Translations under genes and position numbers: made by a program
In this document: positions 53,339-61,559 of the stretch, in pieces
Layout of the letters: every line of letters begins with the position of its first letter
Numbering within the stretch: position 1 is the first letter of the stretch
Notes under the pieces: generated by a model
Seen by the model: the letters and a program-made list of their open reading frames with translations, nothing else
Database searches by the model: none
What the model was told of the DNA's origin: nothing
From: Cytophagales bacterium UBA2561
Lineage (GTDB): Bacteria > Bacteroidota > Bacteroidia > Cytophagales > Thermoflexibacteraceae
DNA: 64,000 nucleotides
Reading direction: 5' to 3'
Assembly: GCA_002340355.1 (NCBI GenBank)
Contig: DDLX01000027.1
Span: 62,001-126,000, forward strand

Positions 53339-53369
53339 TTGGTAAATATTTTTCTTTTTATAATAATAT

Positions 53370-53387
53370 GTTTACAAAAATATAAAC
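53370..53387. promoter_or_regulatory. Minus-strand -7 box inside a GTTTA-N8-TAAAC dyad
   Basis: CAAAAATA (53375-53382) reads TATTTTTG on the minus strand and would drive the gene at 53338. It is framed exactly by GTTTA (53370-53374) and TAAAC (53383-53387). A dyad on top of a promoter, between a gene set and a divergent XRE repressor, looks like an operator. This is inference from position. Confidence 0.35.
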
Positions 53388-53441
53388 CAATAATTCAAAA
53401 AATAAATACATTAGTATATTTTTAAAATATTTGTATTAAAA

Positions 53442-53873
53442 ATGAAAAATATCAATGATAGAATTAAGTATTTAATTACTTCTAAAGGTTTTAATAAGAG
53501 TTCTTTTGCTAAGAAAATAGGAGTTGATTCTACCAAAATACAAAATATAGTACAGGGAAGAAATGTAGGGACAAAAGAAGCTCCACAGTACAAAAAAAAT
53601 CCTCCACATTATGATGTTATTGTTAAAATACTTACATCATTTGATGATGTTGATGCTTATTGGTTATTGATTGATAACTACAAAGAAACAAATATTTATA
53701 AAAACAGAAAGACTGAAAATAATAAATGTACTACAGATGATATGCAAAGTAAGACAACAGAAGAGCTTCTCTTAGAAATAGAAAAACTACAGAATGAAAT
53801 CAAAGAATTAAAAATAGACAAAATACATCTTGTCAGACTTCTCAATAGGCACATTTCGGAAGAAAAATGGTAG
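53442..53873 (+). CDS. XRE-type HTH regulator with C-terminal coiled coil, copy 1
   Basis: The protein has 143 residues. An N-terminal helix-turn-helix (about 5-65) is visible in DRIKYLITSKGFNKSSFAKKIGVDSTKIQNIVQGRN, with an insertion before LTSFDDVDAYWLLI. The C-terminus (about 105-140) is a coiled coil that probably dimerises. This is the layout of phage-type or mobile-element repressors. All five Arg codons are AGA or AGG, whereas neighbouring core genes mostly use CGN, so the gene may be recently acquired. It is divergent from the three-gene minus set. Confidence 0.75.
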   Translation: MKNINDRIKYLITSKGFNKSSFAKKIGVDSTKIQNIVQGRNVGTKEAPQYKKNPPHYDVIVKILTSFDDVDAYWLLIDNYKETNIYKNRKTENNKCTTDDMQSKTTEELLLEIEKLQNEIKELKIDKIHLVRLLNRHISEEKW

Positions 53874-53935
53874 TGTAACAAAACGAAGAATATCTATTAT
53901 TATTTTTAATAATACTTAAAAAAATATAATTTAAA

Positions 53936-54373
53936 ATGAGTAAAGCAATATCTGTAATTTATAAAACTGCTCGAAAACATTTAAAATTATCTCAAAGAGC
54001 TATTGCCAAAAAAATGGGAACATCTGATGGTGTGGTATCTCAAGTCGAAACAGGGAAAAATAAAACTCCAAATTATGAATATACTAAATTTTTGATGACG
54101 CAAGGAATTAATCCATTTTATCTAATTGGTTTATCGGATGAAATTGAAGGAGAGTTAATTGATACGGTAAGTAAATCAGAGTATGAAGTGCTAAAAACTG
54201 CTTTTGAGGAACTCCAAGAAAAAAATGAAAATTTAGAAAAACAAGTTTCAGAAATGGTAAGTCGTTCAGAATTTGAAGAAGTTGTACAAGAAAATCAAAC
54301 GTTACAAAAAGTCCTGAAAATGTTGCAAATCGAAGCGGACCAAGATGGGAATTTGAAAAAGAAAAATCATTAA
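53936..54373 (+). CDS. XRE-type HTH regulator with C-terminal coiled coil, copy 2
   Basis: The protein has 145 residues. The HTH (about 8-60) is ARKHLKLSQRAIAKKMGTSDGVVSQVETGKNKTPNYEYTKFL, followed by GINPFYLIGLS. The same domain order as copy 1 is seen, with a coil at about 80-135. The sequences are not close paralogues. Arg codons here are CGA, AGA and CGT, closer to the host. The two regulators are 62 nt apart and may be co-transcribed. A terminator and tRNA-His follow on the other strand. Confidence 0.78.
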   Translation: MSKAISVIYKTARKHLKLSQRAIAKKMGTSDGVVSQVETGKNKTPNYEYTKFLMTQGINPFYLIGLSDEIEGELIDTVSKSEYEVLKTAFEELQEKNENLEKQVSEMVSRSEFEEVVQENQTLQKVLKMLQIEADQDGNLKKKNH

Positions 54374-54450
54374 AAAGATTTTGATCAATCGGTATTAAAC
54401 TATAAAAACTATCATACCTAACAAAAACAAGATAAAAAGGACATAAAAAA

Positions 54451-54474
54451 AGGAGACAAAAAATTTTGTCTCCT
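54451..54474 (-). terminator. Intrinsic terminator downstream of tRNA-His
   Basis: Arms AGGAGACAAAA (54451-54461) / TTTTGTCTCCT (54464-54474), with an A-run on the 5' side that becomes a T7 tract on the minus strand. It lies 16 nt beyond the tRNA 3' end. Confidence 0.75.
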
Positions 54475-54489
54475 AATTAAGATGCTTAG

Positions 54490-54564
54490 GGAGGAAGATG
54501 GGATTTGAACCCACGGCCCCTAGAACCACAATCTAGTGCTCTAACCAACTGAGCTACATCCTCC
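54490..54564 (-). tRNA. tRNA-His (GTG)
   Basis: The minus strand folds as a full cloverleaf. The D-arm begins TAGCTCAGTTGG, the anticodon stem CTAGA/TCTAG encloses loop TTGTGGT with anticodon GTG, and the T-arm is GTGGG TTCAAAT CCCAT. A G at -1 faces C73, the hallmark of tRNA-His. The acceptor stem has one U-U mismatch at 6-67. CCA is not encoded. Confidence 0.95.
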
Positions 54565-54705
54565 GTTTTGCGATGGCAAAGGAACGAACTTTTTTTGAAT
54601 TCTCCAATAAAAACTTTTACTTTTTTTGATAAAATTTAAAATTTCAGAAAAATAAGCTTATAAATTACTCATAGTGAATATTTTATATTAAAATAAAAAA
54701 TAATT

Positions 54706-56874
54706 CTAATTTAAATGAATAGCTTTAATTTCGATAATTTTATGAGCAATGGTATTTTCTAAACGCCTATCTTTTAAGATTCGAGCCAATTTTTTATAAG
54801 TTTCTAAAACCCTTAAATGTCGATATGAATTGACTCCTGCTACACGATTGAGATTCATTATCGCTTCTTGAAAATAGCGTTTTGCCAAAATATGTTTCTT
54901 TTGAGCTAAATAAATTAATGCCATTTCTAAAAAATAATCACTTAAATCAGGTAATTGTGCATTTGAATTAAGGTAAATACGACATCTTTTCTCAGCCTCC
55001 TCTAATTGTCCTGATTTACGTAGTGCTTCTAATAGTTTAATAATTAGATAATATTCAAAAATAGGACTATCTCTTTGATTTAGAACAATTTTAGCACGTT
55101 GAACACACCGCTTAAATTGTTTGGTTTTTAGTAATAAATCACAGATTTGTAATTCAATTTCTTCGAAAATAGGGTTATGAAAGTCTTCTTGCAAAGTCAA
55201 TAATTGAACAATCATTTCCGAATATTTCAGCGCATCTTTGTACTTTTTGAGTTGAATTTTAACCGAAGCAGCTGTTTTCAATATCGAAATATGAATAGGA
55301 TGATCATGAGGTAAGTTTTTACCAATTTTAGCTACTTTTTCGAAGTAAGGGTTCGCTTTTTCAGGAGTCGTTTCGGCATAAATATCACATAGCTGCAAAT
55401 ACAATCCTAAAAGTTGTGCTGGACTTGGATACTCAAATTGTTCTACCGTTTGAATACATCTTTGTAAATATTGAATACTCTTTTTAGTTTCGCCCACGTG
55501 CTGATATAAATTAGCAAGATCGCGTAAGACTCCAACAAATCGCGGTGTATTTTTCTGATTTAGAGTAATTAATAAATTCAGCGATTCAATAAGTGTACGC
55601 TCTGCCTTTGGGTTTTGATCTTCGGATTTATAAATTCCCCCAAGTGTTTTTAAGCAGTCTGCATATACTACATTTTCTTCGCCTACAGTTTCTCCACAAA
55701 TCCGAAAGGCTTCCAAGAGATGCTTTCTAGCCTCAAAATTATTTCCGAGTACTAAGTAACTTTCTGCTAAAAATGTATTAGCGGGAGCTAATTCTACAAA
55801 ATTTTTACCGCGTACCTTTCTTGTCTTTTGAAGACATTCTGCCATTACCTCAAGACTTTTTTTAGGCTCTCCTTTTTCGGCTTGAAAAACCGATTCACTA
55901 AATTTTAAACCATATAAATTTGGATTTTCAGTTGAAGTAGCCTTCTCAAGCTTTTGGTAGGCATCTTGATACAGTTGGATTCCTTTTTCAGCGTTTCCCC
56001 GCATTCCTGCATAGATGGCACGCAAGGCGATATTTTGGGCAATTTCTGCCTGATTATCAATATATAAAGTAGTTCTAATTTTTTCTGAATACCCATTAAA
56101 ACGATTCATCGATTCATAATTTCCTTCCTGTAGGGCAAGTATCGCTTGCTCACAAAAAATAAAAGCCGTGTCAGCATGTTGTTTACCATATAAACTTAAA
56201 TTTATTTCAAGAGCATTATTGAGATGAAATTTTGCCTTTGGTACATCGAATTGAGAGCGTGCCAACAGTGCCTGATAACGATAAAAAACAGGTAGAAAAG
56301 TATAATAAGCTGACTTTTGAAAGGCTAGAATTTGCTCTACTTTTTGAAATATTTTTTGAGCTTCTAATAAATTTCCTGTATAAATTAAATATTCTGAAAA
56401 TGTCGTACAAAACCACATTTTAAGCCACAAATTACTTGTTTCTTTGTCAACTTTCTCACGCATTAGCCTCATGGCTTTTTTGAGATCACCATTTCGAAAA
56501 TAACTTATGGAGGTTAGTAACTGAACATACATTTGAAACTCTGGAATATGATAAGATTTCAAAGTTTCAGACTGATTCACAAGCACTTTAGTTATTTCAT
56601 GAAGATCACCCTTTCGATTCAATAAAAATAATTTACTAAGTAAGTATTCGGCTTTTTCTTGAGGAGTATTCACTAAACTTTGGGCATAAGATAGCTCTCT
56701 TTCCGCTAACTCAAATTCCGTTGTTTGGCTATAAAAATCACTTTGAATAAGATGATAAATAAAAGGGTGGGCTAATTTAATAATTTGATTATGAGTTTGG
56801 TAAAGTTCTAATTTTCCTTCTAAAAAATCGGTATAATCTAAATTTTCAATTGTTAACCAATTTCTGAAAATCAT
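54706..56874 (-). CDS. Cytosolic TPR-repeat protein
   Basis: The protein has 722 residues, with no signal or membrane segment, made almost entirely of tetratricopeptide-like helical hairpins. Typical units are AERELSYAQSLVNTPQEKAEYLL near the start, LAPANTFLAESYLVLGNNFEARKHLLEAF in the middle and MALIYLAQKKHILAKRYFQEAIMNL near the end. There is no effector domain (no CHAT, kinase or HTH), so it is probably a scaffold. A -7 box TATTTTTG lies on the minus strand at 56910-56917, 35 nt upstream of the start. Not in an operon. Confidence 0.78.
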   Translation of the reverse strand: MIFRNWLTIENLDYTDFLEGKLELYQTHNQIIKLAHPFIYHLIQSDFYSQTTEFELAERELSYAQSLVNTPQEKAEYLLSKLFLLNRKGDLHEITKVLVNQSETLKSYHIPEFQMYVQLLTSISYFRNGDLKKAMRLMREKVDKETSNLWLKMWFCTTFSEYLIYTGNLLEAQKIFQKVEQILAFQKSAYYTFLPVFYRYQALLARSQFDVPKAKFHLNNALEINLSLYGKQHADTAFIFCEQAILALQEGNYESMNRFNGYSEKIRTTLYIDNQAEIAQNIALRAIYAGMRGNAEKGIQLYQDAYQKLEKATSTENPNLYGLKFSESVFQAEKGEPKKSLEVMAECLQKTRKVRGKNFVELAPANTFLAESYLVLGNNFEARKHLLEAFRICGETVGEENVVYADCLKTLGGIYKSEDQNPKAERTLIESLNLLITLNQKNTPRFVGVLRDLANLYQHVGETKKSIQYLQRCIQTVEQFEYPSPAQLLGLYLQLCDIYAETTPEKANPYFEKVAKIGKNLPHDHPIHISILKTAASVKIQLKKYKDALKYSEMIVQLLTLQEDFHNPIFEEIELQICDLLLKTKQFKRCVQRAKIVLNQRDSPIFEYYLIIKLLEALRKSGQLEEAEKRCRIYLNSNAQLPDLSDYFLEMALIYLAQKKHILAKRYFQEAIMNLNRVAGVNSYRHLRVLETYKKLARILKDRRLENTIAHKIIEIKAIHLN

Positions 56875-56909
56875 AGGGAATCAGGTTTTTATGTTGTAAC
56901 TAGATCAAA

Positions 56910-56917
56910 CAAAAATA
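56910..56917 (-). promoter_or_regulatory. -7 box of the TPR gene
   Basis: CAAAAATA on the plus strand is TATTTTTG on the minus strand, fitting TAnnTTTG, 35 nt upstream of the start at 56874. Confidence 0.4.
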
Positions 56918-56999
56918 CAGATTTTTTTTGAAGATAAATATTAACTCAAAAAAGAAACTGCTTTTGTGAGATAAAACATTAATGCAATATTATTACATT

Positions 57000-57197
57000 T
57001 ACTCTACCCTACTAAAAATGATTTATAAAATATATTCAGTATTAAAATTAGTTAAAAATCTTTGTTTATTAAGCTAAAACGCCATTTTTCCGTAGCGGTA
57101 GGTTTGCAAACCCACCGCTACGGAAAAATCAAATTTGATTTTATCTAAATGATAATCAGTAATTTGTAAATCAATGAAATTTTAATAGGGTAGGAGA
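57000..57197. mobile_element. MITE-like element with TIRs, 9-bp flanking duplication and central palindrome
   Basis: This 198-bp non-coding element is flanked by the direct repeat TATTACATT (56991-56999 and 57198-57206). Its ends, TACTCTACCCTACTAAAA (57000-57017) and TTTTAATAGGGTAGGAGA (57180-57197), are inverted repeats with four mismatches. The centre is a near-perfect palindrome (57084-57129) with arms TTTTTCCGTAGCGGT / ACCGCTACGGAAAAA and core GGTTTGCAAACC. It fills most of the 376-base gap between the TPR gene and DUF2252. TIRs plus a target-site duplication are good evidence for past transposition in trans. Confidence 0.72.
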
Positions 57198-57250
57198 TAT
57201 TACATTAATGTTCTGTAATGTCCATTTTTACTATTGCTATAATAAAGTAT

Positions 57251-58570
57251 TTAACTTTGTAGATGTTCACAAAAATACTCCCAATCTTTGGTCACTTGGT
57301 CAGCATATCGGAAAGCAATTTGCTCAACTAATTCACTAAATTCTTTATGTCGTTCATCAGTCAATCTTCGAATCGTATTCTCAAACAAATATGGGTCATT
57401 TTCGGCATTAAGATGTCGTCCTGCCCGTTGATGTTCAGTAGCTAAAACTTTGCCCCATTGCTTTGCCATTTTCACATATTTCTTTTTTGTATTTAGTTTT
57501 TCACTTGGGAAATCCCCCTTAAATGGAGAGCGCTCTCGAACTGAAAACCAGTCGTTTCCAAATTTCAACCACCCTAAATAGTTATCGGGATGTTCGGCAA
57601 GTGCTTTGAAAGCTTCCGCCTGACGTTGCGCATGATTTTCAAAATTCACATTATATTCATCAATTTCCTCTTGGCTCAAAAACGAATAAGCCGTTGGTGC
57701 ATTTTGACGTTTAACATCTAAAATTACATTATCAAAATGTGTACTTTCATCCCCAGCTAAAAGAATATAAAAGCGTGGTTCTCCGAGTGATCCTGTTCCT
57801 GCCCAAAGTCTTCGAGCTACATCTTTCACTTCAAAATGAGTATCGTCGTCACTTGAGATTTGTCCTGATAAAGTTTTCCGATAGGCTTTCAAGGCTTCAA
57901 TCAACTCAGTTCGTTCTTCTCCTTCTACGGGTGCCAGTTTTTCAATATCTGTACGAAAAGTTTCCGAATTTCCTGCATTTGTCCACTTTGTCAACATTTT
58001 ATGACGGCTTTCTTTTTGAGCTGTTTTTTCCAAAAATTTGGACAATCGGCTGTGTGTATTTTCAGCTGTATAATGAGTTTCTTTTTGGGAATTATCGGAG
58101 TCGTAACTCACTAAATAAGTCAGGTAACTTTGGGAAAAGGCTTTTAAACCATTTGTTATGTCGCTCTCAGATAAGTGTCCATTTTCACGAGCATCTAACA
58201 CCATACTAGCTACAAATCTCCATACATCATACTGATAATCAGCTACTAATGAATCATCAAAATCATCCAGTCCAAAAATAACTTCATCATGATGATTCAA
58301 AAATGCACCCATATTATAAACGTGAGCATCACCCTGTAACCAAGTTCGACAACCTGCTTCCCCACCAAAACGATGTAACAACCAATCTCCCGCAAAATCT
58401 GCCCAAAACAAGTGATTTGTACCTCGATAAAAAATATAAGGTGAGGCTTCCATTTTTTTGTACTTAGCTTCACGGTAAATCGCTTCTAGATGGGCATTTT
58501 GTTGGTGTAATGCTTCTAAAACTTTTCCTCGGCGGTCGTAACTAGGGGAATTTATCAAAATGTTTTTCAT
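57251..58570 (-). CDS. DUF2252 family protein
   Basis: The protein has 439 residues, typical of DUF2252. The hallmark YRGTNHLFWADF, WLQGDAHVYNMGAF and GLDDFDDSLVADYQYDVWRFVASMV blocks are present. They resemble the catalytic and metal-binding loops (G-D-x-H-x-x-N and D-D-F-D) of the aminoglycoside phosphotransferase/kinase-like fold. It is probably an ATP-dependent small-molecule or protein kinase; the substrate is unknown. A -7 box TACTTTTG on the minus strand (58626-58633) precedes the start by 55 nt. Confidence 0.9.
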   Translation of the reverse strand: MKNILINSPSYDRRGKVLEALHQQNAHLEAIYREAKYKKMEASPYIFYRGTNHLFWADFAGDWLLHRFGGEAGCRTWLQGDAHVYNMGAFLNHHDEVIFGLDDFDDSLVADYQYDVWRFVASMVLDARENGHLSESDITNGLKAFSQSYLTYLVSYDSDNSQKETHYTAENTHSRLSKFLEKTAQKESRHKMLTKWTNAGNSETFRTDIEKLAPVEGEERTELIEALKAYRKTLSGQISSDDDTHFEVKDVARRLWAGTGSLGEPRFYILLAGDESTHFDNVILDVKRQNAPTAYSFLSQEEIDEYNVNFENHAQRQAEAFKALAEHPDNYLGWLKFGNDWFSVRERSPFKGDFPSEKLNTKKKYVKMAKQWGKVLATEHQRAGRHLNAENDPYLFENTIRRLTDERHKEFSELVEQIAFRYADQVTKDWEYFCEHLQS

Positions 58571-58625
58571 AGAATTGTTGGGTTTTGAGTTTTTTATTAA
58601 GTAGAAAAAATTTCGAAGGTCACAT

Positions 58626-58633
58626 CAAAAGTA
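58626..58633 (-). promoter_or_regulatory. -7 box of the DUF2252 gene
   Basis: CAAAAGTA on the plus strand is TACTTTTG on the minus strand, an exact TAnnTTTG match 55 nt before the start at 58570. Confidence 0.4.
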
Positions 58634-58710
58634 TCAAACAAAGTCGTTTCCTATCATTCTAAACAACTGGTTTATAGTCATAGAGGTTTTAGAAACCAAC
58701 TCCAATCACT

Positions 58711-58718
58711 TATTTTTG
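58711..58718 (+). promoter_or_regulatory. -7 box of the membrane protein gene at 58767
   Basis: TATTTTTG fits TAnnTTTG and ends 48 nt before the ATG. Confidence 0.4.
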
Positions 58719-58766
58719 TGGATAGTATTGAAAAAGACTAAATACCAATCTTAAAATTTAGCGCAT

Positions 58767-59870
58767 ATGCAATCTTGGTTATTTTCTCGGAAATTAGATA
58801 TTGGAGGATTATTTATTCCCGTTTGGGTAACATGGATTGCTTGCTTTTTTGTGTCTACCGACATGATGACTTCTGAGTTGCCACTTTGGGCATGGGTTAT
58901 TTTTATTTTGGGGGCTGATGTCAGCCATGTTTGGAGTACCATTTTTCGGACTTATTTGGATAAATCCGAATTCCAAAACCATAAAAAAGTCTTACTAATT
59001 GCTCCCATTTTATGCTTCATCATTTTATTCCCATTTGCATTATTCGAAGAAATGGTTTTTTGGCGTGTTATGGCATACTTTGCCTTATATCATTTCATAA
59101 AACAACAATATGGCTTTTTGATGTTATACCAAGCCAAATCCAAAAGCTATCTTCCTAAACGAATTTCAGATCGATTTATTATTTATTTCTCTATGTTATA
59201 TCCTGTTATTATCTGGCATTTTTCGGAAGGTTTACGATTCGATTGGTTTGTCAAAGGCGATTTTTTTGAGCTTCATTCATTTATTGATAATCAATTATTT
59301 ATATCTGAAATTTTGCCTTTAGGAAATACCATCTATTGGGGAATAATTGGGATTTGGTTATTGGAAGAAATTTGGGTTTCTCATCAAGCCAACCAATTCA
59401 TTTCTTGGGGAAAAATCCTTTGGACACTCACTACGGCAGGTAATTGGTTTTTAGGGATTATCTGGTTCAACTCTGATTTTGCTTTTTCCGTAACCAATGT
59501 GATTGCTCATGGCATTCCTTACATGATTTTGGTATTTTTCTATGTTGAACGAAAAAAGCAAATTTATGGAAATATTTCAAGACCTCTTGCTAGTTTTCAG
59601 GTAATTATCAATGTTTCTGTAATGATTTTAATTATCATGCTATTAGCATTTGGTGAAGAATTTTTTTGGGATATGCTATTGAATCGAGAGAAACAGGCAA
59701 TTTTTGAGCCTCTCCTCTCCTACCCTTTTGCGATGTTAGAAAGTCCAACAGCAAGAGCATTCGCCATTGTCATTTTATCCATCCCACAAGTTTCACACTA
59801 TATTATTGATGGATTTATTTGGAAGAACACTAAACAAAATCCTTATTTAAAACCTATTTTATTTGGATAA
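58767..59870 (+). CDS. Polytopic membrane protein with conserved-looking His residues, unknown function
   Basis: The protein has 367 residues and about eight to nine hydrophobic helices. Histidines sit at helix ends in motifs that look functional: GADVSHVWSTIFRTYLD (about 50-66), YFALYHFIKQQYGFLMLYQ (about 108-126), NVIAHGIPYMILVFFYVE (about 249-266) and VSHYIIDGFIWK near the C-terminus. Such clusters can bind iron, as in membrane di-iron enzymes or Brp/Blh-type carotenoid oxygenases, but I cannot assign it to either. Own promoter box at 58711. Confidence 0.75.
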   Translation: MQSWLFSRKLDIGGLFIPVWVTWIACFFVSTDMMTSELPLWAWVIFILGADVSHVWSTIFRTYLDKSEFQNHKKVLLIAPILCFIILFPFALFEEMVFWRVMAYFALYHFIKQQYGFLMLYQAKSKSYLPKRISDRFIIYFSMLYPVIIWHFSEGLRFDWFVKGDFFELHSFIDNQLFISEILPLGNTIYWGIIGIWLLEEIWVSHQANQFISWGKILWTLTTAGNWFLGIIWFNSDFAFSVTNVIAHGIPYMILVFFYVERKKQIYGNISRPLASFQVIINVSVMILIIMLLAFGEEFFWDMLLNREKQAIFEPLLSYPFAMLESPTARAFAIVILSIPQVSHYIIDGFIWKNTKQNPYLKPILFG

Positions 59871-59898
59871 TAGTTTATAACTATCATATAAATTAGGA

Positions 59899-60324
59899 TT
59901 ATCCAAACATCATTGAGCTATCAAAATTCTCTCCATCAAATGCTTGTGCGATTAACGAATGATTTCCAAACATTCCATTTTCATGATAAAAAACATCAAT
60001 GCCATCTTTTGACAAGAAATTAATTCCATTTAGTTCTAAATTATTCCTAAATGCTTGCTCATCTAACCGTGAGTACCCTTCCTCTTCATCCGCCCAATTT
60101 TCATTATAATTATCTAAAAAATTATCCACAATTTTATCTTTTGCTTTTTTTTCATAGTACTCAAAGTTTTGTAATATTTTGTTTGCCAGCATTATAGTTT
60201 CCTCTATGCTTACCTCATCGGGGTCTAATCCTATGTTAATTTTCTTACCTCGAAACCAAAAAATGGTCTTATAGAATCCTTCTATATCAGGATTTTTTTC
60301 GAGTATATTCTTTGTTATTTTCAT
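59899..60324 (-). CDS. DUF2262-like protein
   Basis: The protein has 141 residues, soluble. The layout fits DUF2262: FWFRGKKINIGLDPDEVSIEETIMLANKIL (W-x-G, then an acidic D-x-D-E), KIVDNFLDNYNENWAD (the N-E-x-W motif), AFRNNLELNGINFLSKDGIDVFYHENGMFGNHSLIAQ and a terminal MMFG. DUF2262 members often occur as immunity-like proteins in toxin or accessory loci; no toxin gene is seen here. It lies 17 nt downstream of the GNAT gene, so the two are co-transcribed. Confidence 0.7.
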   Translation of the reverse strand: MKITKNILEKNPDIEGFYKTIFWFRGKKINIGLDPDEVSIEETIMLANKILQNFEYYEKKAKDKIVDNFLDNYNENWADEEEGYSRLDEQAFRNNLELNGINFLSKDGIDVFYHENGMFGNHSLIAQAFDGENFDSSMMFG

Positions 60325-60341
60325 ATTAGTTTTATAAATAA

Positions 60342-60827
60342 TTATGCATATTTAAGGTAAAGTCCTAAATCATTTCCATGAATTTTACTTTTCCAAGTAC
60401 TTCCATTTCTCAAGAATCCATTTTTTTCAAGAGTTTTTACCATAGCTGGATTTTCTTTTACTTCAGTTGTTGCCATCAAGTTACCTTCTCCGTGTTTTTC
60501 AATCAAATGGCTCACAATTTGAGAAATAATACCCTTTCTTCTATATCTTTCTGAGGTATATAGATAGCCTAATTCCCATTCAAATTGCTCATTCAATTCG
60601 GGTAAATTGGCTTTTTGTTCACTAAAAGTTAATTCCATTTTGATCTTTATCCCTCCAGTCCCTACTACTTTATTTCCAATTTTTGCAAAACATATAAGTT
60701 TACATCTATCTGCTTTTTGATATTTATCCCCAATTACCTTATTCTGTTTTTCAAGAGCTTTACCAAGTTCTTTTCTATGTTCATTGGTCAAATTTTCTCT
60801 CCGAATTATTTCGTAAGTTATTTTCAT
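60342..60827 (-). CDS. GNAT family N-acetyltransferase
   Basis: The protein has 161 residues. The GNAT fold is shown by strand-4 WELGYLYTSERYRRKGIISQIVSHLI, where motif A R-x-x-G-x-x/A is RRKGIIS (weaker than the usual Q/RxxGxG/A), and by the C-terminal MVKTLEKNGFLRNG. It transfers acetyl from acetyl-CoA to an unknown amine. Seven of its eight Arg codons are AGA, unlike most genes in this window, which prefer CGN; this suggests recent transfer. Its gene-free upstream flank supports an insertion boundary. Confidence 0.85.
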   Translation of the reverse strand: MKITYEIIRRENLTNEHRKELGKALEKQNKVIGDKYQKADRCKLICFAKIGNKVVGTGGIKIKMELTFSEQKANLPELNEQFEWELGYLYTSERYRRKGIISQIVSHLIEKHGEGNLMATTEVKENPAMVKTLEKNGFLRNGSTWKSKIHGNDLGLYLKYA

Positions 60828-61330
60828 TTTAAAAAAAATTAGTTAATTCATCATCTAACATTGAAAATTATAACTTAATTCATTTTCCTTCCTTAGTGTC
60901 GTTTTGTTTAAGCACCAGCAAAGGTAATGACTACCTAACAGATGTTGATTACAAAGAAAGCAAAAAATAAGACGAGCTTTTGAGCATCAAATATCAAAAC
61001 GTAATTTCTGAAAAACTAAAGATAATTCTTTCATTTTAGGATACCGATTGGTATAAGGCTAATGGATTCCTACTGAAAATGTTTACGGGGATAGAAAAAT
61101 TTGGAAGTGTATTCTTTTTTCACTTAGGATACAAATACGTCAAATCTAACTCTTTAGTAAATAATGATGTATAAAATTTACCCATTATTACTAATAGTTA
61201 TTTTTAGTTGAAAATTGATACTATTTTCGGTTTTAATCAGATGAGTCATATAATTTTCAATATTTTTTGGGTAACTTTTTTGAGGTCGTATTTTTCAAAG
61301 ACATTGAGAGATTTACCAATGCAATTTGCG

Positions 61331-61432
61331 TATGCTTTGATAGTTCGCTAAGCATAACGTTGAACACTTAATTTCTATTTAAAATCATCTATTAATTTTT
61401 GAATATTCATAGCGGGATACGTTTTACGTTAT
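61331..61432. repeat. Imperfect attC-like inverted-repeat site
   Basis: TATGCTT (61331-61337) and AAGCATA (61350-61356) form a short hairpin. ATAACGT (61354-61360) pairs with ACGTTAT (61426-61432). GTTGAAC at 61359-61365 matches the GTTRRRY core of integron attC sites. No cassette gene sits directly next to it and no integrase is in the window, so it may be only a family repeat. Confidence 0.3.
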
Positions 61433-61538
61433 GTTTTGACTACGACAATTTAATTATATTTTATTGGTTTACAAATCAATCCGTAATATTTTGCTTTTTA
61501 TAATAAGTTTGTTTGGGTATACGAAACTTATAATGAAA

Positions 61539-61559
61539 AATATACGAATGTCGTATATT
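61539..61559. promoter_or_regulatory. Perfect 9-bp dyad, possible operator
   Basis: AATATACGA (61539-61547) and TCGTATATT (61551-61559) are perfect inverted repeats around ATG. A half-site TATACGA also occurs at 61518-61524. It has the size of a dimeric repressor operator and lies about 370 nt upstream of the porin gene. Confidence 0.35.

Noticed and set aside
54490..54564. Direct repeat (att site) of the tRNA-His 3' end at the far side of the accessory block
   Set aside because: Looked for by eye around 52020-52130 and not found; a remnant could still exist further off.
59899..60827. Integron cassette array for the DUF2262 and GNAT genes
   Set aside because: The two genes are only 17 nt apart and no attC-like site follows either stop codon, so a cassette structure is not supported.
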